Positions 42,346 through 57,300 are shown, counted from the first letter of the stretch. The stretch: DNA of 64,000 nucleotides from Blastobasis lacticolella (GCA_905147135.1 LR990060.1:13594001-13658000), one strand, 5' to 3'. Made by a program: numbers and translations. The notes: a model not told the origin generated them from the letters alone.

Positions 42346-45300
42346 ATGAAGTTTTTAATCGGTGTGGTGATTGGAGCGTTGTGCTTGAATTGCAGTTTCT
42401 CAGTCGAGGTGAGAAAAATGTGGTTATTTTAGATACTTTTATTTTATTTAGGTTTTAAGACTTTCGTAGTTATTCACCACACTTATTATCGAGTTTGTTA
42501 CCACGGTTAGAGGGAATATCGAGGTAAAAATACTATAAATTGCGGTATCAAACCCGATATGTGTATTTAATTTAATTTTTGTCCCATCACGTAACATCGA
42601 ATAAAAACTGACCTCTAAGGGTTGAACGCATTTAAAAATTTAAACGTCTTCTAAAACGTGTTTAAGAATTTGGTACAAGCGGGGCTAAATCTAATATTTT
42701 ACTAAGGAATTATTTAATTAAGGCCAACCTATATAATATACGTAAAATGTTGATTATAAAAAAGCAAGCTAATTGAAAAAATCATAGGTATGTAGGTATT
42801 TAATTTTTCGACGATCAAGAGAGTGAAATGTTTTAAACGCTACGATATTAACAGAAAATGAAATTATAGTGCGGTCTTCTGATAAAAATATTTTATAGAC
42901 GGATGTTCCTTTTTTGTAATGTTGATTTTTTACAAATAGCTACTTAATTATAAACACAACGTAGCATAAATACTAGATTTAATGAACATAATAACAAACT
43001 TCTAAAGTATTTATTTTAATTTTCCGGCCAATTTGCAGAACCTACCTATTTTAAAGACATTTTCGTTTCCTTTATACCTATTTAAGCACTTTATTGCCTA
43101 CTTTACTTTTTACTGTCTTACTTGTCGTAAAAAATACATTTCCCTTGATAATTTTCATGTCGCTAGGTAATCATGTAGCTAGGCACTTCTTTCATACTAC
43201 GGCTACAAATTTATAATTCTACTGCATATTTATTACCTTCCTAAAATAGTTTACTGAAAATAAAGTTGCTTTCCGCATCTGTCTGTATATTTGCTAAATC
43301 TTCAACCACGCAACGGATTTTTATGCGATATCTACTATAAGTTCATTTGCTCCCAGACACAGTGTTTCCTTTGGACTATGACATGAGATCGATCAAGAGG
43401 TATAGGTATTAAAGGTCATTTTAGAGGTGGGCACCGCATTGGTAGTGCTCCTGATGACTATTCCATCAGGTGGCCCGCTTACCTGTCGTAAAACGAAAAA
43501 AAAAATTAACTGTACGTTCGTTAAATATTTTTCACTTACTTTTTTTCTAAATAACACCCGTGTGAAACAGTGGATGGTATTTGCAAAATCAATTACTGAA
43601 GTTATGTATAATTTGGAGGAGTGACAAGCATTGGACTTTTATGGGCTTTTGTTGTTTTTCATGAAGGTGGATACAAAAATCTTAATGGTTTTTAAACCTT
43701 TAAAACCTCGGTTTCTTAATGGTAGTATGTATGTACTACGTATATAATTAACATTATATTATAACTATAAATTAAGTTGAAAACCTTATTTGACGACTCG
43801 TACTAAATTTTAAATTTTCACCTACCAAACTTAGTATTTTTAGACAAGAAAACACAAAGATAGCTTTTCTCAAAGAGATTCGGTTACTTTAGGCGTAATT
43901 TATACAAATAGTCATAAATGCATAACTCGAGCATAGAGATGGGAAGACCAAGACACAGTGAGCTAACTCAGTTTCCGTGCTGCACACGTGCCGAATCAGG
44001 GATTCGCGGTTCAATTTTTTTCGAATATCTAGCCAGACATCTCGCTGGGTGGTAAGAGCATGCCTGTCTAGGAATAGGATATTCACTCTAGCCTCGAAGG
44101 CGTTCAGTGAATTTGTATGAATTTCTTAACATAGGTAGCTAATTGCATCCTAAGTCATTTTCTTAAAGATTCCTTCTATTTCATTTTCCAAACAAAAATC
44201 GGTATCGGTGCCAAGGCCCCTCAGCTCACTTCTTCGAAATGAGTTATTAGCGCACAGCGATGCTTAACACACATTTTTCGTGGTGGCTACTTAATGAATT
44301 ATTTTTTTATATTTGATCTGTCTACGAATTAAAATAAATGAAAGATGCAGATACTACTTTGGCTAGGTAAATAATAATTTACGTTATTTTACGACTAAAC
44401 TTAGTCATGCTTTGCAGTTTCTTAGATACTAATCACCTATAGATACCACAGTATCATACAAAAAAATAATGGCACTTTGAGTTTAATTTAAGCCACAATT
44501 TTGAGTTAACACAAAGAGCCAACTCATTTACTGCGACCGCAAAAACTTTCTCTGAGTTACCACCTCCCCATCTCTACTCAAGCATAACTGAACGTAAAAT
44601 GCTCAGCTATCTTCTTGCATCCTAAAATCGTTCCCTGACACAAGGGTATCATGCGTGCATCACGCGCGCATCACGTGTTGTTGTTGCTCTCTCTTTCTAA
44701 CACCACCGAGTAATACATCCATCTCGCTCCAACGGTGGTGTTATTGTTGTCTCTCCCTCTAACACCAGCGAGTGATACATCTATCTCTCTCTAATGAAAG
44801 GACCCTCGATCCCCTATTCCCTTTTGTTATTCCCACAAAAACGTATGGGCTTTGATTATGAACGCGGCCCAAGTCACGTAGACCGTTACAAGCGGTTGAA
44901 TGATTGATAGTGTTCGTATTACGTGTTGCATTGCAGGTAGCTGGTGACTAAGTAAAGGACAAGTAGTTAAGATAAATGCTTTCATCCTTGAATCAATTAA
45001 TACAAAAGTGCTCTTTCACCCAAAAACTACCGAGCAGATTTTCGTAAAACTTTACTGTGTTTAAAATAAATTAGAAGATATAAGTGTAGGTCTGCTCCTT
45101 TTTATGTAATACGGCAGACAAACAGGCCAGTGGGCCACCTGATGGAAAGTGGTCACCGCTACCTATGGACATCAGCAACACCAGGAGCGCTACCAATGCG
45201 TTGCCCGCCTCTAATATACTTCTTGATCGATCCCATATTATTATGTATACGAAATTGCATATTTAATCGAATTTTACTCGAGTGAAGTCTGGCGGAAGCT

Positions 45301-48300
45301 ATTAGTTCGCTTAAAGTGAATATCCAAAGGAAATAATAGTTCCTTTAGGTTCATATGGTCCACTAGGTATATTAAAATATCGATACCATCAAAATGTCAA
45401 CTGCATCAAAACGTCCACTCCATTAGAATGTCCGCTGTATCATATGTCCACTGTACCATAATGTCTACTGCATCAGAAAGTCGGGACAATCTCCGAATTC
45501 ACTTAAAGAAATTAACGCCTTTCGTTCAAAATAATAGACACTTTAATCTATTAATTTCCTTTTGAACATATTGTTTTTAAATGTAAATGTATTTAATGAA
45601 TATTTTTTTTAATTCCTAGTTCTGTTTCAGCAGTTATACCTAAGTAAGGTGGCTAGGTACCTATACTTACTTGTATCATTTTACATTCAACGTGATTGCA
45701 TGTAAAATGGTGCAATTCTGCAGACTATAAAACCCATTCATTTTAATTTTCATGGCTGTTACTCCTTTGTCCATGTCCATCTTTATTGGCACGGTACATA
45801 TAGTACTTAAGTACCAAAGTAAAGTAAAACAATATTTATGTGGCTTCGTGTATGTAACACGAACATGCGATCATGCGGACCAAGTCATGAAGTAGGTACC
45901 TACGAAGAAATAATCTATAAAAAAATTGGTAATCTAAAGATTTATTTACTTAGACTATGATATGGGATCGTTGAATAGACGTCTTTAGAGGCGGGCAACG
46001 TATTGGTAGCGCCTCTGGTATTGCTGATGTCCATAGGCTGCGGTGACCACGCACCATCAGGTGGCTCACTTGCCTGTTTGTGTGCCGTATAACATAATAA
46101 AAAAATAGCAGGGATGCCTTAGACCGAGCGAAGTGGATAAGGAGAAGTAGGGATATGGGCAAGGGTTAGTAGGAAAGCGGACCCTGGGCCCGATCGCCCG
46201 GGATTGTCGCAAGATTGTAATGATGATGATGCAGGCCACCGGTAAATTTTTACGTCATGTTTATACAAAACTCTTTCTTTTCAGAACACATACAAAGCTG
46301 CTGTAGTACCGGAGTCTGCCAACATCAATGTCGCCGAATACTCCAGAGTGATACACGAAGCCGCTAAAACGGTAAGAAGTTAATTTTTTCATTGTACCTA
46401 TTCAGTACAATTGACAATCCCTGACCATCCAGGGCGAATACTCTTGTCTGCTTACTGTGTGACCGAATCTGTCTTTCCCGTGTTGGCCTCTACAGCCATC
46501 AGAGAAAGTGCCGTATAACAGTGACGCTGTTTAAGTCATCTAAAATAGATGTCTAGTGCCAATGATGGTGCTCATGATTCAGTGACAAACGAGCTGTGAA
46601 CGTATCGCCAATCTCCGATAGTACGCCGACATCTTGATTCACATGAGTAGAGTCCAATCGCAGCAAGGCAGTTCTGGCTCTGCTTTGCTGCTATTGGTCT
46701 GTACACATTGGATCTAGATGGCGGCGTACTATCGGAGATCGGCGGTACGGCCCCTGGTAGCCCATCTGATGGCTAGCGGTTACTGTCATTCATGAACTTA
46801 AACGTCTGTAAAGTTTCAACAATCCCGCGGGCCCCTATTGTTTTTCCGGGATAAAAAGTGGCATTTATCACTAGGGAATAATGTAGCTCCTCTTAGTGAA
46901 AGAGGTTCTCCTCTATCGGTTCAGTAGGTTTCGGATATTACTTTCAACCATACTAACTGACAAACTTACAAACATCCAAACGTTTCCTCTTTCTAATATT
47001 AGTAGAGACAAAGTTATTAATAATATTACGTATGTTGCACCATATTATATCCGTTGTTAATCAAAATATCCGAAGCGTCTATTGCTATTTTTTTATTTTT
47101 GCATTTTGACAAGAAATGTTGTATGTAATAATATTTTCTATTCTATTCTAAAATCAACAAAACATGGACACAAAATGTACAAAAGTATTGGGTCTGATTT
47201 TACCTGGGATTACCTGGTCTATTTGTCATTGTGTCGTCCTTTGCCGCTGTTGTCAAGTGGTTCTCGTACCTGCCTTGCTAGATGACGTAGATTCGACACT
47301 CGGCACTTCGGCACTAAGGTTTAAACTAGTTTCGCTTTGGCTGGAACCGACCAACCGTCAGTTGCAGTTGATACTAATCCGTACGCAGTATAGCCGTAAA
47401 ATAAGTCGCTTTTGGGTGCAGGGAACGTAGTCGGACGGCTCACCAAGGTCGCCTCGCTCGCGACTTTATATTCATATTCATATTTATTAGCTTCCATAAA
47501 GATAATACAATAACATTGTTATGTACATACAATACAGACCCGGTTGGGCGCAGCATTTTGGGAGGGAGGAGGCTTTAAACTTACGAAGCTAATGGAATAA
47601 TTTATACTTATTGACTATTTAAGTATTTACATATCCATTATATCTATTATTTATCAGTGAATTTTACTAGTATTGGAAACCAATACTCTATAGTAATTAT
47701 CTAATACTTTGTACTTTTATTTTTATAACTTAAACTACTTATACCTAAATATGTACTTATTTTGTACATTGTAAGGATTATCGACTACAAAACCATTTTA
47801 CGGTTGGTCAGCTCCAGCCAAATCAGAGCGTCTGCGACCTTTAGTACCCTTGAGCAAGGAATACTAGAAACTGCCTGCATAGCGATTCTAAGTTGATCAT
47901 CTTTCGACTATTTGACTTTCAAATTCATAATATCAAATTGGAATGAATTAATGAGTCAGACACCGGACACAATTCTTTATTCTCTTGGTTAAAATCATAT
48001 ATTCAATAGCTATGTACCTACCTACTTACTTCATAATTGACCAGTTTTTTTTGGAAATCTTTAGTATTTTGTTTTACCTATACCTAATCCCAGAGTTTTT
48101 CGGCGTCCAAGTATCTGATCAGATGTGAGTTGTTGGCATCCAGATTTCGAAATAATGTTGCACAAATAACTATGTTGTTGTCAAAGTTTTTATCACTGTT
48201 AATAATATAATAAAAACATTGCAACAACGGAAATATCTGCTCCGCAGAGGACTTCGGACCACCCATTCCAGGAAAACATTTTAAAATAGCAACCATCCAA

Positions 48301-51300
48301 CGATCTGTTGTTCATTCATGAAAATATCGACCTATCATGTCACTTAAAGCTTGTTCATTCCGATCAATCAGTTCATACGCACTCGCACCAACCTCCAACT
48401 AGGGTTGCCAACCCAACTATAAAATATAGTATCCTACTATTTTAGGTGTCCGCCAACTATTATGTTAAAATTTTAATATTGGTCTTTGGTAATTGGTCAC
48501 GTGTTGCGTAAGCCTCAGGGATACGTGGGAAACAGGTGCCCGAACCTGCCGGTATCAGGAAAGAAGCCCCGTGGTGACCCAAGAAGCGATGGATGGACGC
48601 GAGGATGCCGTAGACCGGGCGAAGTGGAGAAGAATGGGTAGGAAAGCGGACCCTGGCAGAGGCCGGGATAAACTCCAGGATGATGGTGATGAATATAGTA
48701 GGTGAAACTACTATATTTTATCAGCAAAGTCGATAATCAGAAGCACTTACCGTAAAACGGAATGTGTCCTGAATTTCAATTTTAACCACATAAATTCAGA
48801 AATAACTCAATTAAACACCATCCTGGATAAATGTAGGACCTACTATACATACATTTATTAATTAATTCCCTATCTACTATATTTTTATGGGTACTGATAC
48901 CTAAAATACTATATTAATTTGTGCTTAATAAAGTTGGCAACCCTACCTCCAACGAACCGACCTGTAATCAACACACTTGTGTCTGTTAATAGCTAAGGTC
49001 AAGTTTGTTTAAAAACAATGAAAAAGCCAATTAGCGGGGTAGTGTTGGGAAGATAGGTAACCCACATAAGTACTTTTACGATAATTACCCATTTTGCGTA
49101 CTTCGATGAGATTACTGAAAGTTATTGAGAAAAGAAGGAGGAAAATGCTAGGGAAAAACATGTAATAAGACATAACAACTTTTAATAGAATTCAAAGTTG
49201 AGGGAAAGAGAGAAAGAGGAAGGCCAAGATTTAAATATTGAAAGAACGTGAAGGAAAAAGTGAACGCTGGGGATTATAAAGAGATGAAGAGGTTGGCGGT
49301 CAGGAGAGAAGAGTGGCGATTGCTCCACCGGCAAGAGTCATACTCTTAAATATATTTTATTTTTATTAATATGGAAAACAACAGCTTTTAATACAAGCAT
49401 ATAAAACTTAAATAAATACAAAATGCCAATTACAGGTTCTCACTGATAGCAGTATCATAAGATAATGAAATCGCAACGCACTAGTCTACGAGAAGAATAT
49501 ATAAAACATATAAAAACATGCCGTATGTAATAAATACAGTAATAATCAATATAACAATAGAAAATGCTGCTGCTCATTTTCCAGCCTACGGAGCTTGGTG
49601 CTATTCCACTCTGCCGGACACCACACGGCTAATATATACAAGGGAAATAATTAGGTATACGACTTTTTTGATAAATTACCGGAAGCAGATAACAAATGAA
49701 GTTCAAACTGCACAATTAACAATTAAAATAACATTCATGGTCTGCAAATTCGAGATATATTTGTTTAAACTAAAACGTGTCCGATACTATACGACCTTCC
49801 CCTAATACTTGATTTCGAAAATTAAGTAGGTCTTTAAAAATGTCAGAAATATAAATTAAATGTCACAATTTAAAAATCCGCAACAAATAGCACTTCGTCT
49901 AAACTCCAATTGGCTCCAAGTAGGTCTTTGGGTATGTCTGAATGCTACTATACCTAAGTTGTTAAAAAAATAAAAATACTACCTAAGTAGGTACCTATTT
50001 ACATTTATAATGAAGGAACTATAGTGTTTGTTATCAGTTTCTATACTAGTATTATAAAGAAAAAATTTGTATTTTTGTTCGTAAAAAACAAACTCAAAAA
50101 CTACTGGACCGACTTTAAAATTCTTTCGCTAATAGAATGCTACATTATCACTGAGTAATAATCTATAGAGTCCCCCTGGATTATATAATGTTTACAGAGA
50201 CCCGAACAGCGCGCGGGGGAAAGCCGCTGGAACGGCTATTGTTAATATTAATATTGTTATCTTTTCAGGAAGCGGACATATTGGTTCTACCATCAGCATC
50301 AACTATAGACAGTTATGATGAGGTTGGTGATTTACTTACTTACTTAGTACTTAACACTGGTCATATTGGCGTTAATGCCCGGTTGTGCTTTCGCAAGCAA
50401 GGGCCCGGGGTTCGTCTTGACCATGATCCAGGATATGGCAGATGGTTACGCATTAAGTCGCCTGAAATAATAATAAATAAAAAATAAATAATCGTGGACA
50501 AATTCACACACAGCGCCATCTAGCCCCAAAGTAAGCAAAGCTTGTGTTATGGGTGCTAGATAACTGATAAACTACTTATATATTTTTAAATACATACTTA
50601 TTATACATAGAACACCCAAACCCGTAATAATATAAATATCACAAAAATAATAATCACTACATAGTATAAAACAAAGTCGCTTTCTCTGTCCCTATGTCCC
50701 TTTGTATGCTTAAATCTTTGAAACTACGCAACGGATTTTGATGCGGTTTTTTTTAATAGATAGAGTGATTCAAGAGGAAGGTTTATAAGCAAGAAAAATG
50801 GGTAGAGGGTGGGTAGGTGTACGTGAACGAAGTCGCGCCGGGTCCACTAGTAATGTATATATCACAAAAAAAATGTCATTGGTGCATGGCGGCACTCGGG
50901 TTTCAACGCGGTACCTCGGACTACGAGTAGGACGCCTTAACCATTCGGCAACGACGCACCGGCTTAGTACTATCACTGTTTGTACTCTATTAAAAGAATC
51001 ATCTCAGAGTAAAGTTTGAGATAACAGAGTTATAGTTTGAGATAACTCTGTTATACCTAAAAGAGATGTATGTATGTATCTCGTATGTATGTATGTAATC
51101 TCTTTATTGCATCAATTTATAACATTACAGGAAATAAAAATACAGTTTATAATCCAAAGGTGAGCTTATGAATTTGCTAAGCAGAATACGGCTAATAAAC
51201 CAAAATAACGAGATAAAATCATCCACAGATTATCAACTCACTATCTGACGCAGCAAGAGCGTCAAAGATCTACGTAGTTGCTCCCCTGGTAGAGAAGATC

Positions 51301-54300
51301 AGGTGCCAAGGGAAAAGCGAACTTATTAGAAGCAACTTGGTCTTCGACAGGGAAGGAAACGTGGTGTCCACGTAAGTCTTGTTTTACTTACTTTTAGCAG
51401 GAAAGACAAGGTACCTGTAGGCAGCATGTCAGTCTACCATAATCCAGTATAAAAGGACCTAACATGACTATGCGCATCCATAGAGATGATACCTCATCTA
51501 ATACTGGACTCTGCTATACCTTGTTAGTGAACCAACAGCCCATGTCTCTTGCTGGGCTTGAGACTCCTCCACATTAGTGGAGGGCAATGAAATAATTTTC
51601 ACGTTTAGCGGGCGGGTGGGAGATCGTAGTGTTTAAAAACACACTACAAACAACGCTTGTACTAATTTCAAGGTTTATGGAGGTGCAAGATAGACTGCCT
51701 TTGCCTATGACATTAGTCGCTATTTACGACACTCGTCTATGGATGCGGTTGGTGTTAAAGTATACTCTGCCAGTCAGCCGGCGCGGTGCTTACACGGTCG
51801 TATTCAGAATCTTTACTATGAGGTCTCACAGTAAGCGCGAACGCACATGGTTCCAACGGATAATACTTGCCGTCCGACAAAATGAACGAAATTGACAATT
51901 CGAATACTCTATTAATTAGTGGCAAATAGATTGGTAATAGCGTGCATTTATTAAAATTCTGATGGTAAACGGTAATTGTCGCTCGTAACATCTAGGATTC
52001 ATGCGTTTAGGTTGCAGGCAACAAAGCAAAACCGCAGGTGCGTTGTCACTGTGAGGACCAAGATAAAATGCTTAAGCTGCTTTACTTATGCTTTGTTTGT
52101 GCATAAGATAAAGCCGTAATAAAAGGTTAGGTATATACCTTTCTAGGGTAGAACCACATCTTTTGATCAGATGGTACGCAAAAACCAGTTATTTCCGAAC
52201 AGCAATTGTTTACAGTAATTGTTTGTGTAAATCTATTTATATCAGACCTGACACAAGCCCTATTTGGTTGAATCTCTTTCTTTGGTTACATCACTCTGTT
52301 TATACCGCAAAATTGCGGTGATAACCCGGCTTATCATCTTTGGAGGCCTTATAATTGAGATTCATAACAATCAACACTGTTTACTTATACTTAACTGAAA
52401 GTTACTGATAAAACTGGCATAACAACAAACATGTGTTTTGTTTTTCTTTAATACGATCTTTAGCTCACCTACCATTTTTTTATTCTACGCAGTGATAAAC
52501 GAGCAGTCAGCCCACCTTATGGTAAACTAACTGTCGCCCATAACATCTAAGATTCATGCATTAAGGTTGCAGGCAACAATTCAGAACCGCAGGTGCGTTG
52601 TCACTGCGAGGACTAAGATGAAATGCCTCAACGCTGTAACTACGCTAGCTACCTTATTCTTCAAACCGGAACACTACAATGCAAGCATTGTTGCAAGAAA
52701 TATATATGGCTGTGGTACTCGTACCTACCTGGGGAGGTCGCACCCTATAGGAAGCTGACTAACTTTATGACAGCAATAGCTTTATGACCATTTGTTCCTG
52801 GTCGTTGAAGAGGCGTACCTGGTCACGTGCTACGTAAGCCCCAGAGATACGTGGGAAATAGGTGCTTTAAGCAAGTATCAGGAAAAAGGTCCTGCGTGAG
52901 ACCCAAGAAACGATGGATTGACATCGCTGAGTAGGTTGCGAGGGCTGATGGCCAACGACATGAGGGTGATGGATAGACATCGCCGAGTCGGATGCAACAG
53001 CTAATGCTCTACGACATGAGGATGCTGAGGACCGGGCGGAGTGAAGGAAGAAAAGTAGGAAAGCGGACCATGACATAAGCCTAGGACGCTAAGATGATGA
53101 TGACTGATTGTACCAGAATGACATTAACCAATATTTACATTTACATTTGCAGATACAAGAAACCAGTCAACATTGCTTCCAACTGCACAGAATTCTCTAC
53201 GGCAGCCGAAACTTTCACCACAGACTTCGGGGTCACATTTGCGGTCTATATGGAGGAAGACCTAGTCCTGCAAAGACTTGATGCTGTGAAGGACTTGAAA
53301 AACTTTGTGGTAACCGGAGGCTGGCCTTTGCAGATGCCTCTGTTGAGTGGTGAGTGAAACCTCTTACATTTATCTTTTTACTAGGCTGTGCCAGAAGAAG
53401 GGTTATGTTTTTCGAGTATAGTATGTCTGTTTCTTTGTAACCGGATACAATTCGGAGACTGCAATGGAACTGCTCAATCTAATACTCCCATTTTCGTTCC
53501 ACCACCAATTGAGGAGAGACACCACTTGGCTTTAACTAGGACGGACCCTGGCAGAAGCCTGGTTTACAGCAGGATGATGATGACGTATTCGATGACGTAT
53601 TATGATAGTATTAGGAGCGTCGATGGCTGGGTGGTTGAGTATCCGACTCGTAAGCGAGAGGTACCGGGTTCGAATGCCGCTACGGCCATGTACGAATGAC
53701 TCTTTCTGAGTTATTTAAATTAGTTGAATTCCAACCGATGCTCTTACGGTGAGGGAAAACATCGTGATAAAACCTGAAAATTCAGGCAACTGAATTTGTA
53801 ACCATGATCCAATCTGGTCAGGTTCCGCTGGTAGCAGGGTCACGGAGGTCAGATGGTAGTCGATCCACCGTAATTACCTGATCGCCAAATCCTGGAACAT
53901 GGTTAAGGCGGACCCCGGGCCCTCGCGCTCGAGAGCACAACCGGGACATTAACGTCAAAAGATGATTATTTAACATGATGACGTATTACATTCCCTTCCA
54001 GCAACCCGATTCGCATCATCCTGGGCCTACACCGACAATGCTAATCTGATCACTTCGGCTGGAATATTCGCTGGGCGTGGTGGAGTGACCGGGTCTGGTG
54101 CGAAGGTTGTCGTGGCTGAATTGGAGACAGATGGGGGATCAGGTATGGAAGTTTCTTTATCAAAAAAGTTTGGCGTAAAATTCAAAATTCAAAACTTATT
54201 TATTGATTAGGACATTAAATATCTCTTTCAATCGTCAAAAAGGAGGGGGGTAGTAAAGTAGGAAGGAAGCACACAGTGCCACGCTGGCCGCCCCATGGCC

Positions 54301-57300
54301 GCAGCCAACCCACCCCACGCCAGTCACGACCGGACCGTGCCCGGCAATGCCAGGCAAAGCCGGACCGCGCTCAATATATTATATAAATATGTCTAGTAAA
54401 ATTAAGAAAAAACACCTAAAACTACAGCAAGAGTAAGCCAGTCTACCAAGGCAGCACCCGTTCACGAGTATAACGCAGGGCCCAGCCTTCGTCCAATTCA
54501 ACCATACAATTCAAGATCATCATCACAGCCCATTACTGTCCACGGCAGCACTTAAAGAGTCTCCCACGAAAGGCCAGGTTGTTGCCATAATCTCCACGCT
54601 TGGCAAGCGGGTTGGAGATTGCAGTTTGTAAATGTAACATTGGAAAAAGCTGCTGCCCTTTTCCAGCCTACGGAAACTCTAGATCTGTTGCCTCAAAAAC
54701 ATTAGTCGCCTTGTACGACACCCATGTGTTAAAGGGTTGGTGCTATTCTACTCTGACGGACACCACACGGCTGCAATTCAAGATTCATATTAAGTGAATT
54801 ACTCAGAAGCGGCACTGGTCTAGTGGCAGCGTGCTTGCGATACGGATAACTAAGGTTAAGCAGTGCTTGCAGGGTCTGGGAACTGGATAGGTGACCGTGT
54901 CGTACTTTGAGGCTAGTCGAATTTCACATGAGTTATGTACAGTTGAACACTAACCGAAACTGAGGCTTACGGTGAGGGAAAACATCTGAATTAAACCTGA
55001 TGTTTCGGAATTTGTGACCATGATCCAATCTGGTCAGGTTCCTCTGTTAACATGCTCACGGAAGTCAGATGCCAGTCGCTCCACTGTAATTACCTGATCA
55101 GCCAAATCCTGGATCATGGTCAAGGCAGACCCCGGACCCTCACATTGTTGTGTTCCGGTTACAAAGAACCTAGCGCAATTACAGGTGTAAAGCAAAGGCA
55201 TTTCATCTTATGCCTTACACTGACAACACACCTGTGATTCTGCATTTTTTTTGCCTGCAATGTAAATGTATGATTTGTAGATATTAAGGGCGATAGTTAC
55301 CGCTAACCACGTCTGATCGTTTGTCTTTGCGTAGCATTAAAAAAGGGGTTCCTATAGTATAATAGTACGATAGAAGAAGCCTATATCTCTTGATAATTTT
55401 GTTACGACACGTTATATCAATCTCCTATGTTGCTCCTCCACTTACCTTTTTTATCACTGTAATATTATAAATTTACTCCACCACGCTAACATAAAAGATA
55501 ATATAATTGTAGTACAGCAAATTTTTCTATGTTACGGAATACCTATACCTATAATCTCAAAATAAGAAAAAGAAATATATTTATTACTTACTGGGGATGA
55601 CTCACCTCATACATTGTAAAGATTTGAGAAATAAAGAAATTTTTAATTTTTTAATTTAATTTATTTATGTTGCTCCTTTCTAGATCGCCCATTGACCGCT
55701 CCCGCTCCTTCTGAGAAACGTTCCATGGTTGAAGAAGATTGGAGCCACTACATCATTAAGCCTCTGGACTTGGATGCTAGCCTTCGAGGATATAAAGAGA
55801 CCGTATGCCACAGGGAGTTCTGCTGTGAATTCGATGTTAAAATCAGTTTCGTAGGTATGTGATCTTTTAATAATTGTTTGCTTGCTTTGCCGCTTTTTAC
55901 CCAGTTTCGTATATAGATAGACCTAACCGACAGATGTCGGACAATCAAAGTATACTTTCAAGTATTTTTAAGAACCGTCGCGATTCAATTGGTCTATAGT
56001 TCGAGGAAACTGGAGTTATATTTAAGAGCTGCCACAGATAGACAAATAGATAGCACACATGTCAAACTTACGACCTGAGTGGTTCAGTTGAATTTTAATT
56101 TCTGTTACGGGTTTGTGTGTAGTATGTATAATAAGTATGTATTTAAAAGTGTATAAGGAGTTTATCAGTTATCTAGCACCCATAACACAAGTTTTGGGCT
56201 AGATGGCGCTGTGTGAATTGTCCAAGCATGTGTATATGTGGAGAAAGGGTCGGTAAAGTATCCTCTGACTGTCCCGAAAATGAGAAAAAAAAGTAAATAA
56301 GTAGTGTATCAGTTACCCATAACACAAGCTTTGCTTGCTTTGGGGCTAGATGGCGCTGTGTGTATTTGTCCCAGCATATTTATTTATTTATAACGCACGT
56401 ATTTTACATTAAATTGGGCGAGGCCTATGTCCAGTAGTGGACTAATATAGGCTGATGACGATAATTCCATTTACCTTTCCAGGTAAAGAAGTAAGCTACG
56501 GCCTAGCCGCGTTCTCGGGTGTCCGCCATCTTGCCGGCGGCCGCCATGTTGGCGCGGCGTCGTGCGCGCTGGCCGCCTGCGCGGGGCTGTACAAGCGGAG
56601 TTGTTCGCTCGGGTACGTTGGAATTTCGACTTTGTGACTAGTGTCATAGGGTTCTTTTCTTATAGCGAAAATTAAGGATTAGATTATTAGATATTTAGAT
56701 GGGTGATCGGTTAATACTCTAAGGCTAGTCAAACTTCAGAACCGCAACGAGCTCATCACCCGCTAGGTGTGCCTCCTTATGCCGTTGGCTTGGCTAGGTT
56801 AACCAAGGTCTTCCGCTGAGCACTCTGAGACTGGTTGAATTTCATCATCGTCCTAGCGCTTATCCCGGCCTCTGTCAGGGCCCGCTTTCCTACACATTCT
56901 TCTCCACTTCGCCCGGTCCGAGACATCCTCGCGTCGTAAGCCGTTGGCTCTCGTTTTGGACTAGTTGAACAGTACGGCTAGCACAAGTTCCTCTCGCGTG
57001 CGATAAGCGAGATAAGGCGCGACATAGATACCTGCTATCTTCTTATCTTAGTATATAGAGAAGGAAACAAACGCTCTCTCGCAGCGCGAGCTGTTTCGCG
57101 GACACACTTGTGATAGTCTTGCAGCTATAGGTATTTAAAAAAAGCAAAAAAATTTGACCTAAACAATTGTTGCATAATCTTTTATAATTTGTATACATAC
57201 TGTCTACTTATTATCTACTATTTATAAAACAGTGAAAACCCTGCCAAAGAAAACAATTAAATCTACAAATTTTATCGATTCGATATAACTGTTTTGTTAT

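Noticed and set aside
51131..51159. Possible extra vanin-like exon (ATTACAG acceptor, GTGAGC donor)
   Set aside because: It is 29 nt and would break the reading frame into exon 4, and the sequence matches a CR1-type 3' end repeated at 10383 and 36062.
54855..54900. 5S rRNA gene
   Set aside because: Only the internal control region is similar; the 5' and 3' strands of a 5S molecule are missing and a SINE body follows.
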